6,106 bases of DNA from an uncultured Eubacteriales bacterium (GTDB lineage Bacteria > Bacillota_A > Clostridia > Oscillospirales > Oscillospiraceae), in NCBI GenBank assembly GCA_949742895.1, contig CATJRT010000153.1, positions 1-6,106 of the forward strand. The letters are read 5' to 3'. Under the pieces are notes generated by a model. It saw only the letters and a program-made list of their open reading frames with translations. It ran no database searches and was not told where the DNA came from. A program made the position numbers and the translations under genes. Positions within the stretch are counted from its first letter, which is position 1. Each line of letters begins with the position of its first letter. Below are positions 1-5,384 of the stretch, in pieces.

Positions 1-333
1 GGCAGCGGCGGATTCATACACGTCGTCGAAGCCGATGGCCAGCAGGCCGTTAAGGATAATATTGATGTCGTCCAAGTGGTGGAACTGCCCGTAGAGTGCG
101 GGGTCCGGGACGGCCACATTATATTGGAAACGCTGGAGCATATAAAAATCGCTGCGCTGCGACCGCACTGCCTTGTGGGGGCATACCTGGATGCAGGTGC
201 CGCAGTCGATGCAGCGGTTGGGCAGGATGGTGGCCATGCCGCTGCGCACGCGGATGGCCTCGGTGGGGCAGCTCTTGATGCAGGTGGTGCAGCCCCGGCA
301 TTTTTTCGGGTTTAAGGCGACGGAATGGCGCAC
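1..333 (-). CDS. Ferredoxin / [Fe]-hydrogenase C-terminal-domain protein, N-terminal part (runs off left edge)
   Basis: The first 111 residues are visible; the gene continues beyond position 1. The start is a GTG at 331-333, preceded by AGGAGGT (341-347) with a 7-base spacer. Residues 12-22 (C-x2-C-x2-C-x3-CP) and 41-51 (the same spacing) are two classical [4Fe-4S] ferredoxin motifs. Residues about 57-111 begin the region that follows the ferredoxin module in clostridial proteins annotated as '[Fe] hydrogenase large subunit, C-terminal domain', which often carry a further regulatory or phosphatase domain. Such proteins occur beside DRTGG and RsbW-like ATPase genes near electron-bifurcating hydrogenase genes, and that neighbourhood is seen here. 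The visible part shows only the iron-sulfur module, so H-cluster binding cannot be judged. Likely role: cytoplasmic electron-transfer or regulatory partner of an [FeFe] hydrogenase. A plain ferredoxin-domain oxidoreductase is the main alternative. Confidence 0.8.
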   Translation of the reverse strand, partial: MRHSVALNPKKCRGCTTCIKSCPTEAIRVRSGMATILPNRCIDCGTCIQVCPHKAVRSQRSDFYMLQRFQYNVAVPDPALYGQFHHLDDINIILNGLLAIGFDDVYESAAA

Positions 334-375
334 GCCAGACACCTCCTATTGTTTTGAAACGCGTATGCAGAAGCC

Positions 376-418
376 GGCCTTGCCGGCGGCGGCAAGGCCC
401 TGTCCCCGCCAAAGCGGG
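376..418 (-). repeat. Two adjacent hairpins in the ATPase-to-ferredoxin-gene spacer
   Basis: The 100-base gap between the ATPase stop and the GTG of the ferredoxin gene holds a perfect 10-bp inverted repeat (376-385 with 390-399, 4-base loop). Beside it is a 5-bp hairpin (405-409 with 414-418, 4-base loop). Read leftward, the 10-bp stem is not followed by a T-run, so it is not a standard intrinsic terminator. It could be an mRNA-stabilising or processing element that sets the ratio of upstream to downstream gene products, or a dispersed palindromic repeat. The inverted repeats are directly visible; the role is inference. Confidence 0.55.
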
Positions 419-433
419 AGGTCATCCAAAAGC

Positions 434-859
434 TCAGGGGATATTCACCACCATGGTGACGGTGGTGCCCACGCCCACGGTGGATTCCACCGTCATCTCG
501 TCGCTGTATTTCTTCATGTTGGGCAGGCCCATCCCCGCCCCGAAGCCCAAGTCCCGCACAGAGTCGGCGGCGGTGGTGAAGCCCGCCTGCATGGCCTTCT
601 CGATGTCAGGGATGCCCGGCCCGCTGTCCCGCAGGGTGATGGTCACATCGTCCAGGCCCACGTCCACCTCGGCCGTGCCGCCGTTGGCGTGGATGACCAT
701 GTTGATCTCCCCCTCGTACATACACACCGACACCCGCCGGATGACGTTGGGGTCCAGGCCCAGCCTACGCAGGGCCTGCTTCACGCCGGAGGACGCCTCG
801 CCCGCATGGGTGAGGTCGCCGCCCTCGACCTGGTAAGTAAGATGGATCCGGTCGTCCAT
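434..859 (-). CDS. Small GHKL/HATPase-domain protein (RsbW/SpoIIAB-like anti-sigma-type ATPase)
   Basis: A 141-residue protein that is essentially one ATP-binding GHKL domain. The N-box region is E49-G-E-I-N53. The G1 box is DSGPGIPD (78-85) and the G2 box is GFGAGMGLPNMKK (105-117). There is no histidine phosphoacceptor or sensor domain, so this resembles RsbW/SpoIIAB-type serine kinases rather than a full histidine kinase. The ATG at 857-859 lies 5 bases after the stop of the upstream DRTGG gene and has no convincing Shine-Dalgarno, which suggests translational coupling. The same frame stays open further upstream to about 1159, but that part overlaps the DRTGG gene, is arginine/glycine/proline-rich and looks like a shadow. 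In clostridia this ATPase type sits with DRTGG and [Fe]-hydrogenase-domain genes. Its partner is unknown; a phosphatase or anti-anti-sigma domain in the downstream protein is a plausible inference. Confidence 0.85.
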   Translation of the reverse strand: MDDRIHLTYQVEGGDLTHAGEASSGVKQALRRLGLDPNVIRRVSVCMYEGEINMVIHANGGTAEVDVGLDDVTITLRDSGPGIPDIEKAMQAGFTTAADSVRDLGFGAGMGLPNMKKYSDEMTVESTVGVGTTVTMVVNIP

Positions 860-864
860 GGCGC

Positions 865-1203
865 TCAATCGTGGAGCCCGTGGGTGTACAGCAGCCCGCA
901 GGCGGGGTACATCCGCTCCTTGGTGGCCATGACCACCAGCTGCCGGTCCCGGGCCAGCTCCAGGATGGACGCGTCGGGCCGCTTTCCCCGGACGAAGACG
1001 ATGCACTTCATGTCCATCATCTCCGCCGTGCGCACCACCTGGGGGTTGACCAGCCCCGTAAGCAGCAGGGCCTGGTTTTTCACGTAGGCCAGCACGTCGC
1101 TCATAAAATCGCTGCCGCAGGCGGACCAGACCTCGGCGTCCAGCATATCCTCGCCGCACAGCACCTCAGCCTGTAGGATGTCGCGTACCTCTTTTAAATA
1201 CAT
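865..1203 (-). CDS. DRTGG-domain protein of a hydrogenase-associated operon
   Basis: A 112-residue protein matching the small stand-alone DRTGG-domain proteins of Clostridia. The recognisable core runs from ACGSDFMSDVLAYVKNQALL (about 28-47) through LTGLVNPQVVRTAEMMDMKC (about 48-67) to the C-terminal YPACGLLYTHGL. In larger proteins, such as CBS-domain pyrophosphatases and phosphotransacetylases, DRTGG is an accessory, probably regulatory, domain; the stand-alone form has no proven function. The start ATG (1201-1203) follows AGGAGGT (1211-1217) with a 7-base spacer. It is the first gene of the leftward operon, 5 bases ahead of the ATPase gene, and is probably transcribed from the promoter at 1272-1300. 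No signal peptide or membrane segment is seen, so it is cytoplasmic. Confidence 0.85.
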   Translation of the reverse strand: MYLKEVRDILQAEVLCGEDMLDAEVWSACGSDFMSDVLAYVKNQALLLTGLVNPQVVRTAEMMDMKCIVFVRGKRPDASILELARDRQLVVMATKERMYPACGLLYTHGLHD

Positions 1204-1271
1204 GTGGGATACCTCCTGATGGGCGGCTGCCCGGAATACTTGGGACCGGTGGAATTTCTTTTATCTATTTA

Positions 1272-1300
1272 AGCATACCATGGAAACTGAAAAAAGCCAA
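1272..1300 (-). promoter_or_regulatory. Candidate promoter of the leftward DRTGG/ATPase/ferredoxin operon
   Basis: Read on the minus strand, TTGGCT (1295-1300) and TATGCT (1272-1277) are separated by 17 bases, with TGG directly before the -10 element giving an extended -10. Each hexamer matches the sigma-A consensus at 4 of 6 positions. It would leave a leader of about 60 bases before the DRTGG start. The area is AT-rich compared with its surroundings. Moderate support only. Confidence 0.45.
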
Positions 1301-1389
1301 TAGAAAATGCAAAATTTCTTTCAGCAGATTTGTGCCATCTGCCCAACCGCCTCCTACGCTTTGCGGAAGCAAACTGGTAAAGAAAACTC

Positions 1390-1418
1390 TTGCAATTCCG
1401 TTCCATCCAGTATATAAT
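1390..1418 (+). promoter_or_regulatory. Near-consensus promoter of the aro operon
   Basis: TTGCAA (1390-1395), a 17-base spacer and a perfect TATAAT (1413-1418) form a strong sigma-A type promoter in an AT-rich patch. Transcription should start near 1424-1427, about 25 bases before the leader-peptide ATG and about 237 bases before aroF. It is the only strong promoter seen upstream of aroF, and no other was noticed between the operon genes. Confidence 0.8.
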
Positions 1419-1450
1419 GGACACAATCCAAAATCAGCGAGGTATCTCTC

Positions 1451-1546
1451 ATGGCCTGTCTCACCGCTCACAGCTTCACCTTTGACCACTGCTGGACTCG
1501 ATTTACCGCGTCCGGCTATTTTGTCATGGGGAAACGCGGCGCGTGA
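1451..1546 (+). CDS. Aromatic-residue-rich leader peptide of the aro operon (31 aa)
   Basis: A short ORF running from ATG 1451-1453 to TGA 1544-1546. It starts about 25 bases after the predicted transcription start, with GAGGT (1439-1443) as a ribosome binding site at a 7-base spacer. Residues 9-24 read FTFDHCWTRFTASGYF: Phe9, Phe11, Trp15, Phe18, Tyr23 and Phe24, so all three aromatic amino acids made by the pathway appear in a 31-residue peptide. It lies between a strong promoter and an intrinsic terminator ahead of aroF, the classical position of an attenuator leader peptide such as pheL or trpL. Unlike pheL, the aromatic codons are dispersed and the peptide also has Cys3, His7, His13, Cys14 and a basic VMGKRGA tail. 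Nascent-peptide arrest of the TnaC kind is therefore an alternative to simple codon-starvation sensing. Its function is inferred from context. Confidence 0.75.
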   Translation: MACLTAHSFTFDHCWTRFTASGYFVMGKRGA

Positions 1547-1590
1547 GTGAGGGGGCCTTGGACGGTCCCGCTGTCATCCTGGAGTGTTTT

Positions 1591-1640
1591 GGGAGCTCAT
1601 GGCCCGCATACCGGCGGTCCATGGGCTCCCTTTTATTCTA
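1591..1640 (+). terminator. Intrinsic terminator / attenuator hairpin in the aroF leader
   Basis: The arms 1591-1602 and 1619-1630 form a 12-bp stem with one G-U wobble. After a single C-U mismatch it is extended by a 4-bp inner stem (1604-1607 with 1614-1617) and closed by a 6-base loop. The stem is followed at once by TTTTATTCTA (1631-1640). It stands 44 bases past the leader-peptide stop and ends 22 bases before the aroF ATG, without covering the aroF ribosome binding site. It should therefore act on transcription rather than translation. No gene ends upstream on this strand apart from the leader ORF, which makes conditional termination the natural reading. Confidence 0.85.
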
Positions 1641-1662
1641 TTGTCAAAGGGAGTTTTGATTT

Positions 1663-2682
1663 ATGGTCATCGTCATGAAACCCGGCGTAAGCCAGCAGAA
1701 AATTCAGGCCCTTGTGGCCCAGCTCGAGCAGGACCACGGCGTCACTGTAGGCGTCACCAATGGCGTAGGCTGTTCCATCCTCGGGCTGGTGGGAGACACC
1801 GCCCACATCGACATGGACAAGCTGTCCATGAACGACGACGTGGAGCGGGTCATGCGCGTCCAGGAACCGTATAAGAAGGCCAACCGCAAGTTCCACCCGG
1901 AGGACACGGTGGTGGACGTGTCCGGCGTACCCATTGGCGGAAACCGGTTCACTGTCATCGCCGGACCGTGCTCGGTGGAGAGCGGGGAGCAGATCATCGA
2001 GGTGGCCCAGGACGTGAAGCAGTCCGGCGCGGCCCTGCTCCGGGGCGGCGCGTTCAAGCCCCGCACCTCCCCCTACTCCTTCCAGGGCATGGGGACGGAC
2101 GGCCTGGACCTGCTGCTGGAGGCCAAAGCCGCCACGGGCCTGCCCATCGTCACCGAGCTGATGGCCCCCCGGTACTGCGAGCTGTTCGAGGAGAAGGCGG
2201 ACCTGGTGCAGATCGGCGCCCGGAATATGCAGAACTTCGACCTGCTCAAGGAAGTGGGCAAGATGTCCAAGCCCATCCTGCTCAAGCGGGGCCTCGCCAA
2301 CAGCTATGAGGAATGGATCATGTCGGCGGAATACATCATGGCCGCAGGCAATGAAAACGTCATTCTGTGCGAGCGCGGCGTGCGCACCTTTGAGACGTAC
2401 ACCCGCAATACTCTGGACCTGTCCGCCATTCCAGCCATCCGGCAGATGAGCCACCTTCCCATCGTGGTGGACCCCTCCCACGCGGCAGGGATGTACTGGA
2501 TGGTAGAGCCGCTGGCCATGGCGGCGGTGGCAGTAGGGGCGGACGGCCTGATGGTGGAGGTCCACAACGATCCTCCCCGGGCGAAGTGCGATGGGGCGCA
2601 GTCCCTCACACCGGAGAAGTTCGCCCACCTGATGGCTAAAATCCATCCGCTGATCGAATTGATGGGCAAAAAGCTGGTTTGA
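1663..2682 (+). CDS. aroF: 3-deoxy-7-phosphoheptulonate (DAHP) synthase, type I-beta with N-terminal regulatory domain
   Basis: Catalyses the first shikimate-pathway step: phosphoenolpyruvate plus erythrose 4-phosphate gives DAHP, in the cytoplasm. The 339 residues match the Thermotoga-type enzyme: an N-terminal ferredoxin-like (ACT-like) domain (about 1-70, beginning MVIVMKPGVS) and a catalytic barrel (about 85-339). Visible motifs are GPCSVES (101-107), KPRTSPYSFQG (132-142), QIGARNMQNF (183-192), LLKRG (206-210), CERGVRTFE (236-244), DPSHAAG (270-276) and VEVHNDP (299-304 region). Cys103, His273, Glu299 and Asp310 correspond to the metal ligands known in the family. In characterised relatives the N-terminal domain mediates Phe/Tyr feedback inhibition, so the same is expected here. 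The ATG at 1663 follows AGGGAG (1648-1653) by 9 bases and matches the family start. It is the first structural gene after the attenuator, and a stop-to-start spacer of 18 bases leads to the next gene. Confidence 0.95.
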   Translation: MVIVMKPGVSQQKIQALVAQLEQDHGVTVGVTNGVGCSILGLVGDTAHIDMDKLSMNDDVERVMRVQEPYKKANRKFHPEDTVVDVSGVPIGGNRFTVIAGPCSVESGEQIIEVAQDVKQSGAALLRGGAFKPRTSPYSFQGMGTDGLDLLLEAKAATGLPIVTELMAPRYCELFEEKADLVQIGARNMQNFDLLKEVGKMSKPILLKRGLANSYEEWIMSAEYIMAAGNENVILCERGVRTFETYTRNTLDLSAIPAIRQMSHLPIVVDPSHAAGMYWMVEPLAMAAVAVGADGLMVEVHNDPPRAKCDGAQSLTPEKFAHLMAKIHPLIELMGKKLV

Positions 2683-2700
2683 GAGAAAGGAGCAAGGGTC

Positions 2701-3033
2701 ATGGCAAAATTGGAACGCACCTTTACCGGAGACTTTAGTTCCGTGCTGTCCCGGCTGGAGCAGAGCGTACTCACAGGCAGTATGTCCGCCACTCTGGAGG
2801 ACAGCTCCGACTATGCCGTCGGCCCCGTCCGGGTAGCCGTGCGGATGTATGAGCGTTACAGCGCCTTCGGCGGAAACCGGGTGGCCATGTCCCTTACCCT
2901 GACGGGAGAGGGAGACCGCCTCCATCTCACCGCCATCACCGCCGGGGGCAGTCAGGCCCTGTTTTTCAAGGTGAATACCTTTGGCGAGGAGGCGTTTCTG
3001 GACACCCTGGCCAGGGTGGTGGATACGCTGTAA
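2701..3033 (+). CDS. Small conserved protein, DUF6054-like, in the aro operon
   Basis: A 110-residue soluble protein of unknown function. It has no signal peptide, membrane helix or recognisable catalytic motif. Features are a charged N-terminus, a segment GSMSATLEDSSDYAVG (about 26-41), VAVRMYERYSAFGGNRVAMS (about 45-64), and a C-terminal AITAGGSQALFFKVNTFGEE (about 78-97). Overall it suggests an alpha/beta fold with several amphipathic strands. From memory it resembles the DUF6054 family of Firmicutes; that assignment needs a profile search. It has a good ribosome binding site (AAAGGAG, 2686-2692, 8 bases before ATG), starts 18 bases after aroF and ends 12 bases before aroB, so it is clearly co-transcribed. 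Location hints at a role linked to aromatic biosynthesis or its regulation, but nothing in the sequence shows one. Confidence 0.8.
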   Translation: MAKLERTFTGDFSSVLSRLEQSVLTGSMSATLEDSSDYAVGPVRVAVRMYERYSAFGGNRVAMSLTLTGEGDRLHLTAITAGGSQALFFKVNTFGEEAFLDTLARVVDTL

Positions 3034-3045
3034 GGGGGATTGGCG

Positions 3046-4116
3046 ATGAAAACGCTGACCGTGGCCCTGCCGGGCCGGGAATACGGTATTTTAATTGAGC
3101 GCGGCCTGCTCTCCCAGACGGGGGAACGCGTTCGGGCTGTCTGCCCCAGGGCAAAAAAGCTCTTTGTGGTCACTGATTCCAATGTCGGCCCACTCTATGG
3201 CCAGCGGCTGCTGGCCAGCCTTTCAGCAGCGGGCTTCGCGTCCCGCATGGTCTCCATCCCCGCCGGAGAGGCAAGCAAAAATCCTTCACAGCTTTTTACT
3301 CTCTGGGAGAACATGATGGAATTTGGCCCCACCCGCACCGACGGGGTAGTGGCCCTGGGCGGCGGTGTGGTAGGAGACCTGGCGGGCTTCGCCGCCGCCA
3401 CCATCCTCCGGGGGGCGGCCTTCGTGCAGATCCCCACCACCCTGCTGGCTCAGGTAGACAGCAGCGTAGGGGGGAAGGTGGCGGTGGACCTGAAGCACGG
3501 CAAAAACCTGGCCGGAGCCTTCTACCAGCCCAAGCTGGTCCTCATGGACCCAGACGCACTGGACACCCTGGACCTTCCTCAGTTCATGGACGGCATGGCG
3601 GAGGTGGTGAAATACGGCTGCATCTGGAACGCCGAATTTTTCGATTTCCTCACCGCCCGCCCCTCCCGCGAAGCGCTGATGGCGGACATTGAACATATTT
3701 TGTATACCTGCTGCGATATAAAACGCCAGGTGGTCGTCGAGGATGAGCTGGACACCGGCCTGCGGATGATTCTGAACTTTGGCCACACCCTGGGGCACGC
3801 CTATGAGCTGGCGGGGCATTATGTGGAATGGAGCCACGGTGAAGCGGTATCGGCGGGTATGTGCGCGGCGGCGAAGCTGGGCGTTTCACTGGATGTCACG
3901 CCCTTGGACATCCCCCGGAAGATCGGGGACGCGCTGGCGGCTTTGGGCCTGCCCACATCGATCCGCTGCACTGCCGGGGACTATGCCGCCGCCATCGGCC
4001 TGGACAAGAAGGGGGCAGGGGCGGATATCGCCCTCATCCTGCTGGACCGGATCGGCCACGCCGTCCCCTATAAGATCTCCAAAAATGATCTGTTAGAGCT
4101 GTTGAAAGTCCTCTGA
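3046..4116 (+). CDS. aroB: 3-dehydroquinate synthase
   Basis: Converts DAHP to 3-dehydroquinate, the second shikimate step, using NAD+ and a divalent metal (Zn or Co). The 356 residues are the normal length. Visible family motifs are GGGVVGDLAGFAAAT (105-119), RGAAFVQIPTTLLAQVDSSV (122-141) followed by GGKVAVDL and H151-G-K-N, MAEVVKYG (184-191), NFGHTLGHAYE (244-254) and WSHGEAVSAGM (262-272). Glu186, His247 and His264 correspond to the known metal ligands. The ATG at 3046 is preferred over the in-frame TTG at 3040 because AGGGGG (3033-3038) is 7 bases before the ATG but only one base before the TTG. It starts 12 bases after the DUF6054-like gene and is followed by aroA after 14 bases. Confidence 0.96.
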   Translation: MKTLTVALPGREYGILIERGLLSQTGERVRAVCPRAKKLFVVTDSNVGPLYGQRLLASLSAAGFASRMVSIPAGEASKNPSQLFTLWENMMEFGPTRTDGVVALGGGVVGDLAGFAAATILRGAAFVQIPTTLLAQVDSSVGGKVAVDLKHGKNLAGAFYQPKLVLMDPDALDTLDLPQFMDGMAEVVKYGCIWNAEFFDFLTARPSREALMADIEHILYTCCDIKRQVVVEDELDTGLRMILNFGHTLGHAYELAGHYVEWSHGEAVSAGMCAAAKLGVSLDVTPLDIPRKIGDALAALGLPTSIRCTAGDYAAAIGLDKKGAGADIALILLDRIGHAVPYKISKNDLLELLKVL

Positions 4117-4130
4117 ACGGAGGTATATTT

Positions 4131-5378
4131 ATGGATATCACCATCACCCCGGCCAAATTATCCGGACACGTCACACCGCCCCCCAGCAAATCCCAGGCCC
4201 ACCGCCTGCTCATCGCCGCCGCCCTGGCGGAAGGGGAGAGCGTCATTTCCAACGTGGCCTTTTCCCAGGACATCGAAGCCACCATCCGCTGCCTGGAGGA
4301 GCTGGGGGCACGGTTCGATATAGACGGCCCCACCGTCACCGTCCACGGTATGGGGGCCAACGCCATGTCGCCCCTGCGCCGCATGGCCTACCCCCATCTG
4401 GACTGCGGGGAAAGTGGTTCTACTTTACGCTTTCTCATCCCCATCGCCCTTGCGGTGCGGGGCGGTGGGATCTTTACGGGCCGGGGACGGCTGATGGAGC
4501 GGCCCCAGAAGCCCTACTTCGGCCTGTTCGACGAGAAAAGCATCTTTTACGAGCAAAAGGACGGCGTGCTCACCGTATCCGGTCTGCTCACACCGGGCGT
4601 TTACCGGCTCCCCGGCGACGTGTCCTCCCAGTTTTTCACCGGACTGCTGTTTGCCCTGCCCCTGCTGGACGGTCCCTCCGCCATCATCCCCACCACGCCC
4701 CTGGAGAGCGAGGGCTATATCCAGATGACCCTCCAGGCTATGGCCCAATTCGGGGTGGAGATGCCCGCCACCCTGTCCCTGCCCCCCCAGTACCATCCCC
4801 AGGGAAACCAGACCTACCGCGCCGCCAATGCCGCAGTGGAGGCGGACTGGTCCCAGGCGGGCTTCTGGTATGCGGCAAGGTTTCTGGGAAACCTGGTGGA
4901 GCCCGCCGGTCTGGACCTCAATTCCGCCCAGGGCGACAGCATCATCACATATCACACGCAGGAGCTGTCCAAACCGGGAAACGCAGAGATCGACGTATCT
5001 GGCTGTCCCGACCTGGTCCCCCCGTTAGCCGTCATGGCGGCGCTCCGGGCGGGCCAGACCACCCGCCTGACCAACGCCGCCCGCCTGCGCATCAAGGAGA
5101 GCGACCGTTTGGCCTCCGTCACGGCGGTGCTCAACGCCTTGGGCGCGAACGTGGAGGAAGGCCCGGACTTTCTCACCATCCGTGGAAAGGAGCTGCTGCG
5201 CGGCGGCGTGAGCGTGGACAGCCACAACGACCACCGTATCGCTATGATGGCGGCGGTCGCCGCCACCCGCTGTGAGGGGCCTGTCACGGTGTTGGGCGCG
5301 GAGTGCGTAGCGAAATCCTACCCGGATTTCTGGGAGGAGTACGAACGGCTGGGCGGGAAAATCCTGAAAGGTGCGTGA
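4131..5378 (+). CDS. aroA: 3-phosphoshikimate 1-carboxyvinyltransferase (EPSP synthase)
   Basis: Transfers the enolpyruvyl group of PEP to shikimate 3-phosphate, the sixth shikimate step. The 415 residues fit the two-domain family. Visible elements are PPSKSQAHR (17-25), DCGESGSTLR (91-100), PGDVSSQFFTGLL (161-173), a CPDLVPPLAV segment with Asp294 at the position of the E. coli catalytic Asp313, RIKESDRL (320-327, Glu323 at the position of E. coli Glu341), DHRIAM (367-372) and KSYPDFW (395-401). Gly96 and Arg100 match E. coli Gly96 and Arg100, but Ser97 and Phe101 stand where E. coli has Thr97 and Pro101. The ribosome binding site GGAGGT (4119-4124) is 6 bases before the ATG. Its stop is 6 bases ahead of the GNAT gene. 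The numbering equivalences are by-eye alignments. Confidence 0.96.
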   Translation: MDITITPAKLSGHVTPPPSKSQAHRLLIAAALAEGESVISNVAFSQDIEATIRCLEELGARFDIDGPTVTVHGMGANAMSPLRRMAYPHLDCGESGSTLRFLIPIALAVRGGGIFTGRGRLMERPQKPYFGLFDEKSIFYEQKDGVLTVSGLLTPGVYRLPGDVSSQFFTGLLFALPLLDGPSAIIPTTPLESEGYIQMTLQAMAQFGVEMPATLSLPPQYHPQGNQTYRAANAAVEADWSQAGFWYAARFLGNLVEPAGLDLNSAQGDSIITYHTQELSKPGNAEIDVSGCPDLVPPLAVMAALRAGQTTRLTNAARLRIKESDRLASVTAVLNALGANVEEGPDFLTIRGKELLRGGVSVDSHNDHRIAMMAAVAATRCEGPVTVLGAECVAKSYPDFWEEYERLGGKILKGA

Positions 5379-5384
5379 AGCCAT

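Larger units (their letters stand above)
1204..1426. other. Divergent intergenic control region
   Basis: This AT-richer stretch separates the leftward hydrogenase-associated operon from the rightward aro operon. It carries the ribosome binding site and candidate promoter of the leftward operon and the promoter of the aro operon. The two -35 elements are about 90 bases apart and face away from each other. Between them are only short inverted repeats, CAGAT/ATCTG (1325-1341) and TTTGC/GCAAA (1360-1373), either of which could be an operator but is short enough to be chance. No convincing protein-coding gene is seen in it. Confidence 0.6.
1427..1662 (+). promoter_or_regulatory. aroF leader region with mutually exclusive RNA pairings (probable attenuator)
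   Basis: The transcribed leader has several competing pairings. (a) 1453-1464 with 1547-1557: 11 bp, one bulge, closing around the leader ORF. (b) 1549-1557 with 1624-1632: 9 bp, which uses up the 3' arm of the terminator. (c) 1523-1530 with 1596-1603: 8 bp with two wobbles, which uses the 5' arm. (d) A local hairpin, 1552-1557 with 1564-1569. The 9-mer CTCATGGCC occurs both at the leader start codon (1448-1456) and in the terminator 5' arm (1596-1604). A ribosome that finishes at 1544-1546 would cover 1547-1557 and favour the terminator. One stalled at the aromatic codons would leave that segment free. No T-box consensus is seen. The pairings are seen by eye; the switching model is inference. 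Confidence 0.55.

Noticed and set aside
173..1087. 304-residue open frame on the plus strand opposite the hydrogenase-associated operon
   Set aside because: It is antisense to three well-supported genes with recognisable motifs, is rich in His, Arg, Pro and Gly as expected of a shadow frame in GC-rich DNA, and shows no family signature.
860..1159. N-terminal extension of the ATPase frame overlapping the DRTGG gene
   Set aside because: The extension is low-complexity Arg/Gly/Pro-rich and overlaps a gene with clear conservation; the domain begins at the ATG of 857-859, five bases after the DRTGG stop.
1360..1373. Short inverted repeat TTTGC/GCAAA as an operator upstream of the aro promoter
   Set aside because: A 5-bp arm is easily found by chance and there is no second copy nearby to support a regulator site.
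1265..1489. 74-residue open frame on the minus strand over the divergent promoter region
   Set aside because: It covers both promoters, has no good ribosome binding site and ends inside the leftward promoter; it has no recognisable family.
1332..1550. 72-residue open frame on the plus strand across the aro promoter and leader
   Set aside because: It starts upstream of the TATAAT promoter, has no convincing ribosome binding site, is proline/serine-rich with no family resemblance, and overlaps the better-supported leader peptide in another frame.
1427..1662. T-box riboswitch
   Set aside because: The aroF leader has a terminator, but no T-box consensus (GGTGG-x-ACCGCG type) or typical stem I elements were seen; a leader-peptide attenuator fits better.
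1633..2925. 430-residue open frame on the minus strand opposite aroF
   Set aside because: It is fully antisense to aroF and the DUF6054-like gene; the composition (His, Gly, Leu-rich) is typical of a GC-rich reverse-strand shadow.
3040..3045. TTG start for aroB adding two residues
   Set aside because: The TTG at 3040 is only one base from the AGGGGG ribosome binding site, while ATG 3046 has a 7-base spacing and gives the usual N-terminus.
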